11,367 nt of DNA, taken from the NCBI GenBank assembly GCA_003024985.2, contig PXIH01S0014620.1. One strand, written 5' to 3'. Below are positions 1 to 7,860 of this stretch, piece by piece (within the stretch, counting starts at the first letter, position 1; each line of letters opens with the position of its first letter). Made by a program: the position numbers and the translations under genes. Origin of the DNA: Euperipatoides rowelli. Lineage: Eukaryota > Onychophora > Udeonychophora > Euonychophora > Peripatopsidae. The notes under the pieces are model-generated. The model saw nothing but the letters and a program-made list of their open reading frames with translations, was not told the origin of the DNA and did no database searches.

Positions 1-118
<118 letters not shown>

Positions 119-346
119 TTTAAATTAACAAAAACAATAATGTTTATAGCCTATATTCAATATTTTATATATACAATTGGTATAAGTAGATATAAAACAG
201 GGGTTCAAGAAGACATCCAGGTCTTTTTACGATGGCAGCCAAATTTTGGAGTTCGAAAATCCTGGATGGCTGACTTCCTGTGCCCATATATTAGCATATG
301 ACATCACATCATGATGCATTAAGGGTAGGATTATGATGCATGATGG

Positions 347-485
347 GACATCTCACTCTCATCATTACTCTCATTCTTGTTCTTACTCTCATTCTCACTC
401 CCGTTCTCATTCTATGCCCATAATGGGTCTATAACATCATATTATGATGCATGATGTGACATCTCATTTTCATTCTCACTCTCAT
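347..485. repeat. CTCATT-rich microsatellite, copies 1 and 2
   Basis: Pyrimidine-rich strings built from CTCATT, CTCACT and CTTGTT hexamers run about 351-412 and 463-485. Each follows GACATCTCA (347 and 458), and the first is followed by ATGCCCATAATGGG. The hexamers are imperfect, with C/T changes. The repeated flanks show that the microsatellite was copied as part of a longer unit and did not arise separately each time. Confidence 0.8.
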
Positions 486-635
486 TATGGGTACATGATG
501 GGATAGATTATGATGCAAAATTGGGTGTATTATTATGCATAATAGGACATATGCCCCACCCATTTTGAATTTTTTGAAAACACATCCAGGTCTTTTTATC
601 AAAAAGGCCAACTTTCTGTTTTGTCTGGATGTTGA

Positions 636-876
636 AGCTTTTAAAGCTCTATTAGAATATTATCTGGAATATTAGGATGTATGATGTGACATCTCATTCT
701 CATTCTCACTCTTTTTCTATTCTCATTCTCTCTCATTCTCATTATAATGCTTTTTTAAAGCTCAATTATGTGGAATATTATGAACGATGTCATAGGATGT
801 CATTATACATGATGGGACATCTCATTCTCACTCTCGTTCTCATTCTCATTCTTGTTCTCACTCTCATTCTAGTTTT
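636..876. repeat. Tandem ~115-130-bp unit with CTCATT microsatellite
   Basis: Two successive units are visible. Each begins with TTTTAAAGCTC (about 638 and 754), continues to TGGAATATTA (665 and 772 regions) and GACATCTCATTCTC (688 and 816), then runs into a CTCATT/CTCACT tract (690-743 and 820-876). The open frame across 677-928 translates to Ser-His and Leu-Ile runs. It is a by-product of the hexamer repeat, not a gene. Confidence 0.75.
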
Positions 877-896
877 ATGCCCATATATGGGCATAA
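875..896. repeat. 22-bp perfect palindrome
   Basis: The sequence centred on CCCATATATGGG is self-complementary over 22 bp with no spacer. It sits at the right end of the last CTCATT tract. Related but imperfect versions close the earlier tracts at about 280-295 and 413-427, so it is a recurring boundary of the unit and not unique. Confidence 0.85.
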
Positions 897-929
897 TATG
901 TCAATGGGGGTATGCCATCACATGTTGAT

Positions 930-1236
930 GCATGATGGGCTAGATTATGATGCATGATGGACTTGAAAAGTTTAGAAATCAATCCAGGTCTTTTCAAGAT
1001 GGCTGACTTACTGTTCTATGTAGGTTTAGGGGAGTTAACTCTATGAGCCTATGATGTCACATGTTGATGCAGGATGACATATTATGAGACATGTTGGGAT
1101 ATATTATGATGCATGATTGGATTGAAAAAGTTTCTAAATCAATATGGTCTTTTTAAGATGGCTGACTTTATGTAGGTTTAAGGGGTTTAACACTATAAAC
1201 CTAAGATGTCACATGTTAATGCATGATTGGAGTAAT
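930..1236. repeat. Tandem pair of ~160-bp units
   Basis: The segment starting TTGAAAAGTTTAGAAATCAA near 963 is repeated, diverged, near 1123, an offset of about 160 bp. Both copies then carry GGTCTTTT, AAGATGGCTGACTT, TGTAGGTTTA, a CTATGAGCCTA/CTATAAACCTA element and GATGTCACATGTT. The second copy is shortened in the middle. Part of the second copy (1187-1234) reappears almost unchanged at 2728-2775. Confidence 0.8.
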
Positions 1237-1275
1237 TATGATGCATGATGGAAGGGATAGTGAATTCATAAAATT

Positions 1276-1348
1276 CAAGATGGCTGACCAAAATTGGCAT
1301 CAGAGGATGTGCAGAAACATGTGCGAAAAACTTACATTTTTTTTACAA
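1276..1348. repeat. Solitary copy of the 94-96-bp unit
   Basis: TTCAAGATGGCTGACC, then a segment reaching GATGTGCAGAAACATGTG and GAAAAACTTACATTTTT, follows the same order as the unit at about 6785-6850 (AAGATGG, TGACC, CATGTGCAGAA, AAGCTTAGACATTT). It stands alone, outside the large inverted repeat. The TGACATCA part is replaced by other sequence. The 88-codon open frame that crosses it (1223-1489) shows no recognisable protein motif. Confidence 0.6.
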
Positions 1349-1489
1349 AAAATTAGAAAATCCAAGAGGGGTGGATGGGTCTACAGATCTCATGACTTCC
1401 ACATCATACATTACATCCAGGTACTTTTATACACCTCCAGTAAAAATTTCAAGTTCCTAGCTCCTACCGTTTTTGTTTTAATCTCATAA

Positions 1490-1490
1490 N
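1490..1490. other. Ambiguous base (N)
   Basis: A single undetermined base lies between an A+T-rich tract and further repeat-like sequence. It suggests a consensus ambiguity or assembly join. A second N occurs at 3328. Confidence 0.99.
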
Positions 1491-2640
1491 AATCAGAATT
1501 CTTGTAAGTCGTAGATAAACTTTAAAAAAAAATAAAAAATCAGAGCATCTAAAATTTTACAGTTACTTTTGCCGTTTACTCGAATATGAACTATCAAAAT
1601 ATGATATCTATTGTTCTCGAAAACTCCCATACATCATTTAAAAAAAAAACCACTAGTGCAAAACTAAAAAAGCAATATCATAGATGCTACAAATTTGAAA
1701 TTTATATTGTTGTTTTTATTTTTTTCTTCCTCGATCTAAGCAAATATATATTTTACTTCATATAATCTACTATCAAAATTAAAAAAAAAAAATACTTTGC
1801 AGTCAGATCTACAGCACCACTCATTTTTGCACGAATACCGTCATTAAAAAAGACCCGGATATGCCAACAGCATTGATGAGTAATACAATACAGATTTCTA
1901 ATCGCAAAGTGATTAACTACAGAGAAAAAAAATGATTAGAAAAATCCTTATCACTCGAATTTCATGTAAGCTTGGACTTAAAAGTATATGTTCTACACAT
2001 CCAAGCATGTCGTCACTGGGGGGAGGGGACTTAATAGAAACCTGATAGACGATCGTCAAAACTACATACCGTAATACTATTTTAACATTACAGAATTTTG
2101 ACGAAATAAAAATATATATTTCTCATCTACTTTAAAAAATAAACACTTACTCAACCATTAAAGAATTAGTGGTACCATATATATACTTTTAATAAATCAA
2201 ATATGCATATGGGAGAAAAAATATAACTAATTAGAAACTAATTAAGCAATACTTTATATAAACTTGAAATAAAAATAATAGTAACGTATACAAATGATTT
2301 ATATAAAAAACTTAATGTTTTTTAAAAAGGTAAGCTCCTTCTTTATAGCTGACTAAAGTAGAATTTGAAAATCCCCTTGTATAAAAATAATTTAATACTG
2401 TAGTCTATTAATGTAGTACAAAATGACATCATTCTATTCTACTTATTTCTCAGTATTGAAAGCTATTTGAATATGATGAATGGACTGCAGAGAAAACAGA
2501 CATGTTTAACCAATCAGCATAAAGAAATACCTCATTGGATGAATTTCTTATCTTATTTGGGATCTCTAATCCTCTGAAACTTTTTGGAGAATACCAAAGC
2601 CTTGAATTTTCCACCTTAAATCACTTGTTCATGTTAAATA
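1491..2640. other. A+T-rich non-coding stretch, faint repeat remnants
   Basis: No gene, RNA gene or long open frame was recognised. Homopolymer A and T runs are frequent. Two weak remnants of the 94-96-bp unit are visible. One is around 1840-1866, with TCATTAAAAAAGACCCGGAT resembling the TCATCTTGAAAAAGACCTGGAT part. The other is around 1972-2020, with TTCTACACATCC and then a TGTCGTCACT that resembles TGATGTCACT. The segment 2400-2640 is less simple in composition and has plausible splice-like strings, but no exon could be supported. Confidence 0.6.
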
Positions 2641-3258
2641 TATTTTACTATACTGTATTTGATAACTATAGTTAAAAAGTTCACAAGTAGAATTTACAAT
2701 ACTGTAAAAAATTGTGTCCATGTATTATTAACACTATAAACCTATGATGTCACATGTTAATGCATGATTGGAGTACTATAGGCTACTAAATATAAATGTT
2801 AGGAGACAACTAACTTTGCATAAGTGGAATAAATTTAGGGAGAGTATTAACTTTGTACTATATATATAAAAAAGTTCAAAAGCACAATTTATTATAGGCT
2901 ACTGTATATTGACACAATAACAAAAAAAATGTTCACACCTAGAATTTACTGTTCTGTATATTAACTTTATGACAGAAAAATATTCACAACTATATTTGAT
3001 AACTTTACTATGGAAAAAAATTCACAAGTACAATTTACTCCACTGTATATTAACACTATAGCAGAAAAAAATTCAGAATTACATTTTTTCTTATATCATA
3101 TTTGATAACTCTACTAGAAAAAATATTCACAAGTGCATTTCATTAGTATGAAACTGATCATACTGTATTATATAACTATACTAAAAAAAATCTAAGTTCT
3201 TTGTGCATCATTCTAAGCATCCTATGTCACTTCCAGTCCCCCATCTTGAAAAAGACCC
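2640..3258. repeat. Direct-orientation duplicate of part of the left arm
   Basis: This segment repeats material found at about 4500-5030 in the same orientation. The 18 bases at 2798-2815 are identical to 4710-4727, and the 40 bases at 3197-3236 are identical to 4962-5001. Between these anchors both copies consist of the TACTGTATATTA / TTCACAAGTACAATTTA minisatellite. The 4.7-kb copy is about 147 bp shorter between the anchors. The start (2640-2708) also matches the minisatellite but is separated from the rest by the chimeric patch at 2709-2775. It lies just outside the mirror-symmetric part, so it probably arose by a later direct duplication. Confidence 0.8.
2709..2775. repeat. 67-bp chimeric patch copied from two upstream sites
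   Basis: Bases 2709-2729 are identical to 37-57, which lies inside the protease exon. Bases 2728-2775 match 1187-1234 with one mismatch (2745 versus 1204). Both pieces keep the same orientation and share TT at the switch point. The sequences on either side belong to the minisatellite that continues to the right. This looks like a templated insertion made during break repair or replication template switching. An assembly error is the alternative. Confidence 0.75.
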
Positions 3259-3585
3259 ATCTTAGACAATCATTTTCCCCTGTTTTATGTTCATCCACCT
3301 CTTTTCCAAGATGACTAACCAGGGGTGNCATCATCATATATTATGTTAAAATTCAGAATATCCAAGACGACACAAAGTAATGTCATGAGATATGTAGAAC
3401 AATGTGTGAAAAAACTAAGACATTTTTCCTTTTTTATGTTCATCTGGGTCTTTTCCAAGATGACTAGCTGGGGGTGACATCAATATTTGTTAAAATTCAG
3501 AAAATCCAAGATGATTTAGTGGAAGTGACATCATCACATATGTAGAACAATGCGTGAAAAACTTACACATGTTCATGATTTTTGA
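3259..3585 (-). repeat. Block A: reverse-oriented ~95-bp units (outer left arm)
   Basis: Three or so units read CCTGTTTTATGTTCATCC, then TCTTTTCCAAGATGACTA, a GTGACATCA element, ACAATGTGTGAAAAACT. The turning point with the forward-oriented unit on its left is at about 3250-3260. Some units carry a variant insert, AAAATTCAGAAAATCCAAGATG (from about 3346 and 3484), that matches the GATTTTCTGAATTTTAAC variant in the right outer block. Contains the ambiguous base at 3328. Confidence 0.75.
3328..3328. other. Ambiguous base (N)
   Basis: An undetermined base lies inside a GTGACATCA-like element of the first reverse-oriented unit. The mirrored copies suggest an A in this place, but this is inference. 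Confidence 0.99.
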
Positions 3586-3856
3586 GGAACCCTTAGCAAC
3601 CGGATGAAAACTCAGGCTAATCCTTGAATGATGCTTAACAACTAAATTTATTTTACTCATGAAAAAAAAATTACCTATATATGTAAACATAAATTTTTAT
3701 TGATGCTAAATATTTTAACTATAAAATTTATTCAAATATAAACACATAAATTAAATATAAAATTTTTTTAATGAAGTTCCTTAACAATACTATGTGTCTT
3801 AAATAATTACAAATAAAAATTCTTCTTGATTTATTCTACAGTTCTATAATGTCTAT

Positions 3857-3907
3857 AGGCAAAGCTGGTAATGTGTTTGCCTAATAAATCTCATGCTCGT
3901 CCGATAG
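3857..3907 (+). other. Possible tRNA-derived (SINE-like) Pol III box A/box B remnant
   Basis: AGGCAAAGCTGG at 3857-3868 agrees with the box A consensus TRGCNNAGYNGG at all but the first base. GTCCGATAG at 3899-3907 is a weaker box B. Their 42-bp spacing is that of a tRNA gene. CTAATAA at 3881-3887 has the form of an anticodon loop and falls at the expected place, but the flanking stem does not pair, so this is not a functional tRNA. It may be a decayed tRNA-derived SINE head or coincidence. In the mirrored arm the box A homologue is interrupted by 56 extra bases. Confidence 0.35.
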
Positions 3908-4109
3908 TATAATTTTTGGAATAATCAATTTTTATAGTGTTGATGCATCAACTTTTGCTTCACCACATATTTTGAAACACCCTTAGTGGTTTTCTTCATT
4001 GTATTGTTGGTTATGCAGCTGCACATTTTTGTACGGAGTCCTACAAACTCTTTAATAATATGAGAGTTCATTTCATCCTTAAATTAGCATATAACTTTTT
4101 TATAAACTT

Positions 4110-4500
4110 CTCAGTATAGGATATGCTCTTTCAGACTCCATACACATACCCCATTATGAAATTCCTTACAAATTCAAACAGACATGTAGCAATCAAGCAT
4201 GAATAATTATTTTTTCTTGTCTCTAATTTTTTTTAAGTCTAAATCAAATACACCTATTACAATTAAGCATTTCTCCATACTAAATTTCTTCATTGTTTTA
4301 CATCATGAGTCTCAGCATCAATATTAATTTCATTCACTATGCATTCCTCCATGCTAAATTTTGATGGAATTTAGATCTGCAATATTACTTTCACTGAGGA
4401 AACATTACCATATACATAGTCTACTATAAAAATCTTTATAGACTCAAATAGACATGTAGCAATCAAAAATGAATGTTTTTTCTTACATCTAATTTTTTTA
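4110..4500. repeat. Left-arm-specific ~270-bp direct duplication
   Basis: AGACATGTAGCAATCA occurs at 4180-4195 and again at 4450-4465, exactly 270 bp apart, with similar flanks (AATTCAAAC/GACTCAAAT before, a T-rich TCTAATTTTTTT after). The right arm has only one counterpart (TGATTGCTACATGTATG at 8671-8687). The duplication therefore arose in the left arm after the arms were formed, or was lost on the right. Confidence 0.7.
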
Positions 4501-5475
4501 GAAGTGTAAATCATTTTACTATACTGTTTTAATAACTCTAGTAAAAGAAGTACACAAGTACAATTTACTATACTGTATTTGATAACTTTATTTGATAACT
4601 AAAGTAACAAATAGTTCACAAGTACAATTTAATGTATTTGATAATTGTAGCAGAAAAAATCATAACTGTAGGATAGACATCACCATAGAATACTATACTT
4701 CCTATAAAAGTTAGGAGACAACTAACTCTGCACAAATGGAATAAAATTAGGGAGTACTAAGTGTGTACTGTATATAAAAAAAATTCACAAGTACAACCTA
4801 CTATACTTTATATTAGCACTATAACATTAAAAAAGTTCATAACTAGAATTCGCTGTACTGTATATTAGTACTATAACAGACAAAAATTTCACAACTATAT
4901 TTCATGAGTATGAAAGAGATCTTACTGTATTTTATAACTATACTAGAATAAAAAATCTAAATTCTTTGTGCATCATTCTAAGCATCCTATGTCACTTCCA
5001 GACCCCATCTTGAAAAAGACCTGGATGTACCTAAAAGAGAAAAAAATCACAAGCACCATTTATTGTACTATATTTTATACCTGTAGAAGAAATAATTCAC
5101 AAATACAATTTATTGTAGCCTACTATATTTAATCTCTATAGTAGAAAAAATGCATATGTATGAAACTGACCATACTGTATTTGATGACTGTAATAAAAAA
5201 GTTTACAAGTACATTTTTTACTGTAGTGTATGTTAATACTTTACTAGAAAAAAAAATCACATTTCTTATACTGTATTTTATACCTGTAGTAGACAAATGT
5301 TTACAAGTATAAAACATATCATACAGTATGTTAACACTGAAATAGAAAAAAAATCATGAGTATAAAACTTATACTGTATTTTAAAACTAGTAGAAAAAAA
5401 TCATGTGTATGAAACTTATCATACTGTATTTGATACCTGTAGTAGAAAAAAAATCTACAAGTAAAAAAAAGTACC
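4500..5475 (-). repeat. Block C: ~50-60-bp minisatellite (left arm)
   Basis: Degenerate tandem units read roughly TACTGTATTTGATAACTAT, AGTAGAAAAAAATTCACAAG, TACAATTTA or TATGAAACTTATCA. Unit length varies with the A-runs and with the choice between the ACAATTTA and TATGAAAC half-units. One 95-bp-type unit is embedded at about 4955-5035. Reverse complements of the same units form block C' at 7861-8610. Confidence 0.8.
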
Positions 5476-5484
5476 TAAAACAGA

Positions 5485-5850
5485 AAAAAATTCTAAGTTC
5501 TTCAAGCATCTTCTACACAATCTATGATGTCACTTCCAGTCAGCTATCTTGAAAAAAAGACCCGAATCTACCTATAAGTTGAAAAATTATAAGTTTTTCA
5601 CACATAATCTGACATTCTATGATGTCACTTCCAGTCAGCTTTCTTGGAATAGACCATTTTATACCTAAAAGGGAAAAAATTCTAAGTTCTTCATTCTGTT
5701 CAACATATGACATCACATCTACTCAGCCATCTTGAAAAAGATATTGGATGTACATAAAAGTGAAAAAATTATATGTTCTTCATGCATCATTCTTTGTATC
5801 CTATGATGTCACTTCCACTTAGTCATCTTAATAAAGACCCAGTTGTACCT
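5485..5850 (+). repeat. Block D: forward-oriented ~94-96-bp units (left arm)
   Basis: About four units are seen. A unit reads ATGATGTCACTTCCAGTCAG, TCATCTTGAAAAAGACC, a GGATGTACCTAAAAGTGAAA segment, then TTCTAAGTTCTTCA and ACACATCATTCTA. Bases 5491-5551 are mirrored with few changes at 7771-7832. The units vary chiefly in A-run length and in the tail before ATGATGTCA. Confidence 0.8.
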
Positions 5851-5854
5851 AAAA

Positions 5855-6135
5855 CTGAAAAAAATTTCACAAGTATATTTTTCTTATAATGAATTTGATA
5901 CCTGTAGTAGAACCAACATTCATGTGTATGAAACTTATCATACTGTACTGTATTTAATAATTATAATAAAAAAAACATGAGTATGAAACTGATCATACTA
6001 AATTTTTATAACTATAGTAGAAAAAATAATTTCACAAGTGCATTTTACTATATTTATAAAAGCTATACAAGTGCATTTTACTATATTTATAAAAGCTATA
6101 ATACTTAATAGTAAAAAAAAGTTTACAAGTAGAAA
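5855..6135 (-). repeat. Block E: ~50-60-bp minisatellite (left arm, inner)
   Basis: Units of the same family as block C, including GATACCTGTAGTAGAA, TATGAAACTTATCATACTGT and ACAAGTGCATTTTACTATAT. The last string is duplicated over a short distance (about 6037 and 6069). It ends in a single-copy string, 6137-6167, that pairs perfectly with 7153-7183. Confidence 0.78.
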
Positions 6136-6159
6136 TATATAACTCTATATTTTGTTTAA

Positions 6160-6712
6160 GTGGTTCTGCATATCTTATGATGCCACTCCCAATCAGTCAT
6201 CTTGGAAAAGACCCACATATACCTATAACAGTAAAAATTTCTAAGTTATTTGTGCATTCTTTTACAAAACCAATGATGTCACTTCCAGTCAACCATATTG
6301 AAAAAGACCAACACATAGTTAAAAGTGAAAAAATTCCTAAGTTAGTCACACATTATTCTATATATCCTATGATATCACTTCCACTCAGCTATTTTGTAAA
6401 TGACCCAGTAATAGCTAAAAGTAAAAAAAAAAACTTCTAAGTTTTTCATGTATCATTCTGCAAAACCTATGACATCACATCTACTCAGCCATCTTGAAAA
6501 ATATCCTGGATGTACATAAAAGTGAAAAAAATATAACTTCTTCACACATCATTCCACACAGTTATGATGTCACTTCTGCTCACCCATTTTGACATCACTT
6601 CCGATCAGATCTTGGATTTTTGTGAATTTTTAAAAAATAAAATGTCTAAGTTTTTCAAGCATTGTTCTGCACATGTGGTGATGTCATTTCTGGTCACCCA
6701 TCTTAAAAACAA
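6160..6712 (+). repeat. Block F: forward-oriented ~94-96-bp units (left arm, inner)
   Basis: About five to six units run up to the centre of symmetry. Three consecutive units at 6177-6440 happen to be 96 bp, which keeps one reading frame open for 87 codons as three similar 32-residue repeats. Elsewhere the period is 94-95 and the frame breaks, so this is not taken as a gene. The last unit is truncated (a 45-50-bp variant near 6585-6620), then 6665-6704 leads into the centre. Confidence 0.78.
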
Positions 6713-6758
6713 GAAATTTACACAAAAGAAAACATAATTTTTTTTTTGTGTAAATTTC
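6713..6758. repeat. Centre of the giant palindrome: near-loopless hairpin
   Basis: GAAATTTACACAAAA (6713-6727) is the exact reverse complement of 6744-6758. The 16 bases between them are GAAAACATAA then T-rich and can continue to pair, leaving only a few unpaired bases around 6733-6738. There is no spacer segment or gene between the arms. Confidence 0.88.
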
Positions 6759-7150
6759 CTGTTTTAGCTACATCAGGGGACTTTTCAAGATGGTGACCGG
6801 AAATGACATCATCACATGTGCAGAACGATGTGGGAAAAGCTTAGACATTTATTTTTTAAATAATAATGTAGAATAATGTGTGAAGAACTTATTTTTTTTT
6901 CACTTTTAGGTACATCCAGGTCTTTTTCAAGATAGCTGACTGGGAGTGACATCATATAATACACAGAAGAATGTGTGAATAACCTAGAATTTTTTCACTT
7001 TTAGCTATGTGTGGTCTTTTTCAATATGGTTGACTGGAAGTGACATCATAGGTTGTGTAGAAGAATGCATGAAGAACTTATAAATTTTCCTGTTTTAGGT
7101 AAATGTGGATCTTTTCTAAGATGACTGATTGTAAGTGATGTCATTGATAC
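6759..7150 (-). repeat. Block F': reverse-oriented ~94-bp units (right arm, inner)
   Basis: Successive GGTCTTTT/GGATCTTT landmarks at about 6919, 7013 and 7107 give a 94-bp period. Each unit carries AAGATGG/AAGATAG, CTGACTGG, a GTGACATCAT element, AGAAGAATGTGTGAA, then TTTTCACTTTTAGGTA or TTTTCCTGTTTTAGGTA. The most complete unit, at 6785-6830, contains TCAAGATGGTGACCGGAAAT followed by GACATCATC. Confidence 0.8.
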
Positions 7151-7152
7151 AT

Positions 7153-7545
7153 AGAACCACTTAAACAAAATATAGAGTTATATATTTATACTTGTAAACT
7201 TTTTTTACTATAAAGTATATTGTCTCTAGCGTTTATAAATACAGTAAAATGTACTTGTGAATTTTATTTTGTACTACAGTTATAAAAATATAGTATGATC
7301 AGTTTCATATTCATAAATGTTTTTATTCTAATTAATAAATATGGTACAGTAAATTGTATTTGTGAATTTTTTTCTACTAGTGGTATATGTTTCATATAAT
7401 CTACAAGTTATAAAATATAGTATGATAACTTTCATACTCATGAATTTTTTTCTACTATAGATATCAAATACAGTGCAAGAAAATATACTTGTAAAATTTT
7501 TTCTACTACAGGTATCAAATGCAGTAAAATGTACTTGTGAATTTT
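7153..7545 (+). repeat. Block E': ~50-bp minisatellite (right arm)
   Basis: Mirror of block E. Typical units read TTTTTTCTACTACAGGTATC, AAATACAGTAAAATGTACTT, then GTGAATTTT. TTCTACTATAG and TTCTACTACAG landmarks at 7449 and 7499 give a 50-bp period. It is opened by the perfectly mirrored string at 7153-7183. Confidence 0.78.
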
Positions 7546-7860
7546 TTTTTCACTTTTAGGTACATTCAGGTCTATTTGAAGATGGTTGACTGGAAGTGAC
7601 ATGATAGGATGCATAGAATGATGCATGAAGAACTTATACTTTTTTCACTTTTAGGTACATTCAGGTCTTTTTTTAGATGGTTGACTAGATGTGATGCTGT
7701 AGGATACAAAGAATGATGTGTGAAGAACTTATAATTTTTTTCACTTTTACGTTACATTCAAGTCTTTTTTCAAGATAGCTGACTGAAAGTGACATCATAG
7801 GTTGTGTAGAAGAATGTGTGAGGAACTTAGAAATTTTTTTCTGCTTTAAGTACTTTTTTT
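7546..7860 (-). repeat. Block D': reverse-oriented ~95-bp units (right arm)
   Basis: Three units have landmarks CAGGTC or CAAGTC at about 7569, 7664 and 7760, giving a 95-96-bp period. Each has CACTTTTAGGTACATTCAGG, AGATGGTTGACT, GTGACATCATAG or variants, then AATGATGTGTGAAGAACTTA. Mirror of block D; the last unit pairs best (7771-7832 with 5491-5551). Confidence 0.8.

Larger units (their letters stand above)
195..1350. repeat. Left repeat cluster (GATGCATGATG / AAGATGGCTGAC family)
   Basis: This stretch has no credible gene and consists of overlapping copies of a few short themes. They are CCAGGTCTTTT (214, 585 and 984 regions), AAGATGGCTGAC (about 998, 1156 and 1277), ATTATGATGCATGATGG (about 330, 440, 943 and 1236) and GACATCTCA followed by CTCATT microsatellite (347, 458, 688 and 816). 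The CCAGGTCTTTTxAAGATGGCTGAC theme is shared with the 94-96-bp unit of the giant inverted repeat further right, so the two belong to one repeat family. Open frames here are low-complexity translations of the microsatellite. The cluster probably lies in the large intron upstream of the protease exon or in intergenic DNA. Confidence 0.8.
3590..4500. repeat. Block B: non-tandem core of the left arm
   Basis: A stretch of about 0.9 kb without the 95-bp unit or minisatellite, mirrored at about 8615-9300. Shared anchors include 3705-3725, 3836-3853, a TCCTACAAACTCTT at 4039-4052 (right arm 8808-8821) and TTCATTTCATCCTTAAAT near 4067. Divergence between the arms is greater here than in the tandem blocks. 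I see no open frame of interest. It carries a tRNA-like box pair at 3857-3907 and, only in this arm, a ~270-bp internal duplication. Confidence 0.75.

Noticed and set aside
429-611. 60-codon minus-strand frame rich in His and Met
   Set aside because: Made of the ATGATGCAT and CTCATT repeats read in reverse. No protein feature.
677-928. 83-codon frame rich in Ser-His and Leu-Ile
   Set aside because: Direct translation of CTCATT/CTCACT microsatellite, with no domain and no constraint visible.
1223-1489. 88-codon frame containing KFKMADQNWHQR
   Set aside because: It overlaps a copy of the AAGATGGCTGAC repeat unit and ends at the ambiguous base. No recognisable motif.
2470-2640. Possible minus-strand exon with an acceptor-like CTCTGCAG
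   Set aside because: An open frame of ~50 codons exists, but it shows no protease or other motif and has no convincing donor site.
3490-3690. Minus-strand frame of 66 codons; similar frames at 5129-5317 and 7438-7626
   Set aside because: All lie in repeat units or minisatellite, and their shared residues come from the shared DNA repeat.
3876-3892. A functional tRNA-Ile (anticodon AAT)
   Set aside because: The loop has the right form, but anticodon and acceptor stems do not pair and box B is degenerate.
6177-6440. 87-codon frame with three similar 32-residue repeats (MMSLPVNH...KSEK type)
   Set aside because: It is the translation of three adjacent 96-bp repeat units. Other units are 94-95 bp and break the frame, and the mirrored right arm does not keep it. 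Similarity is at the DNA level.
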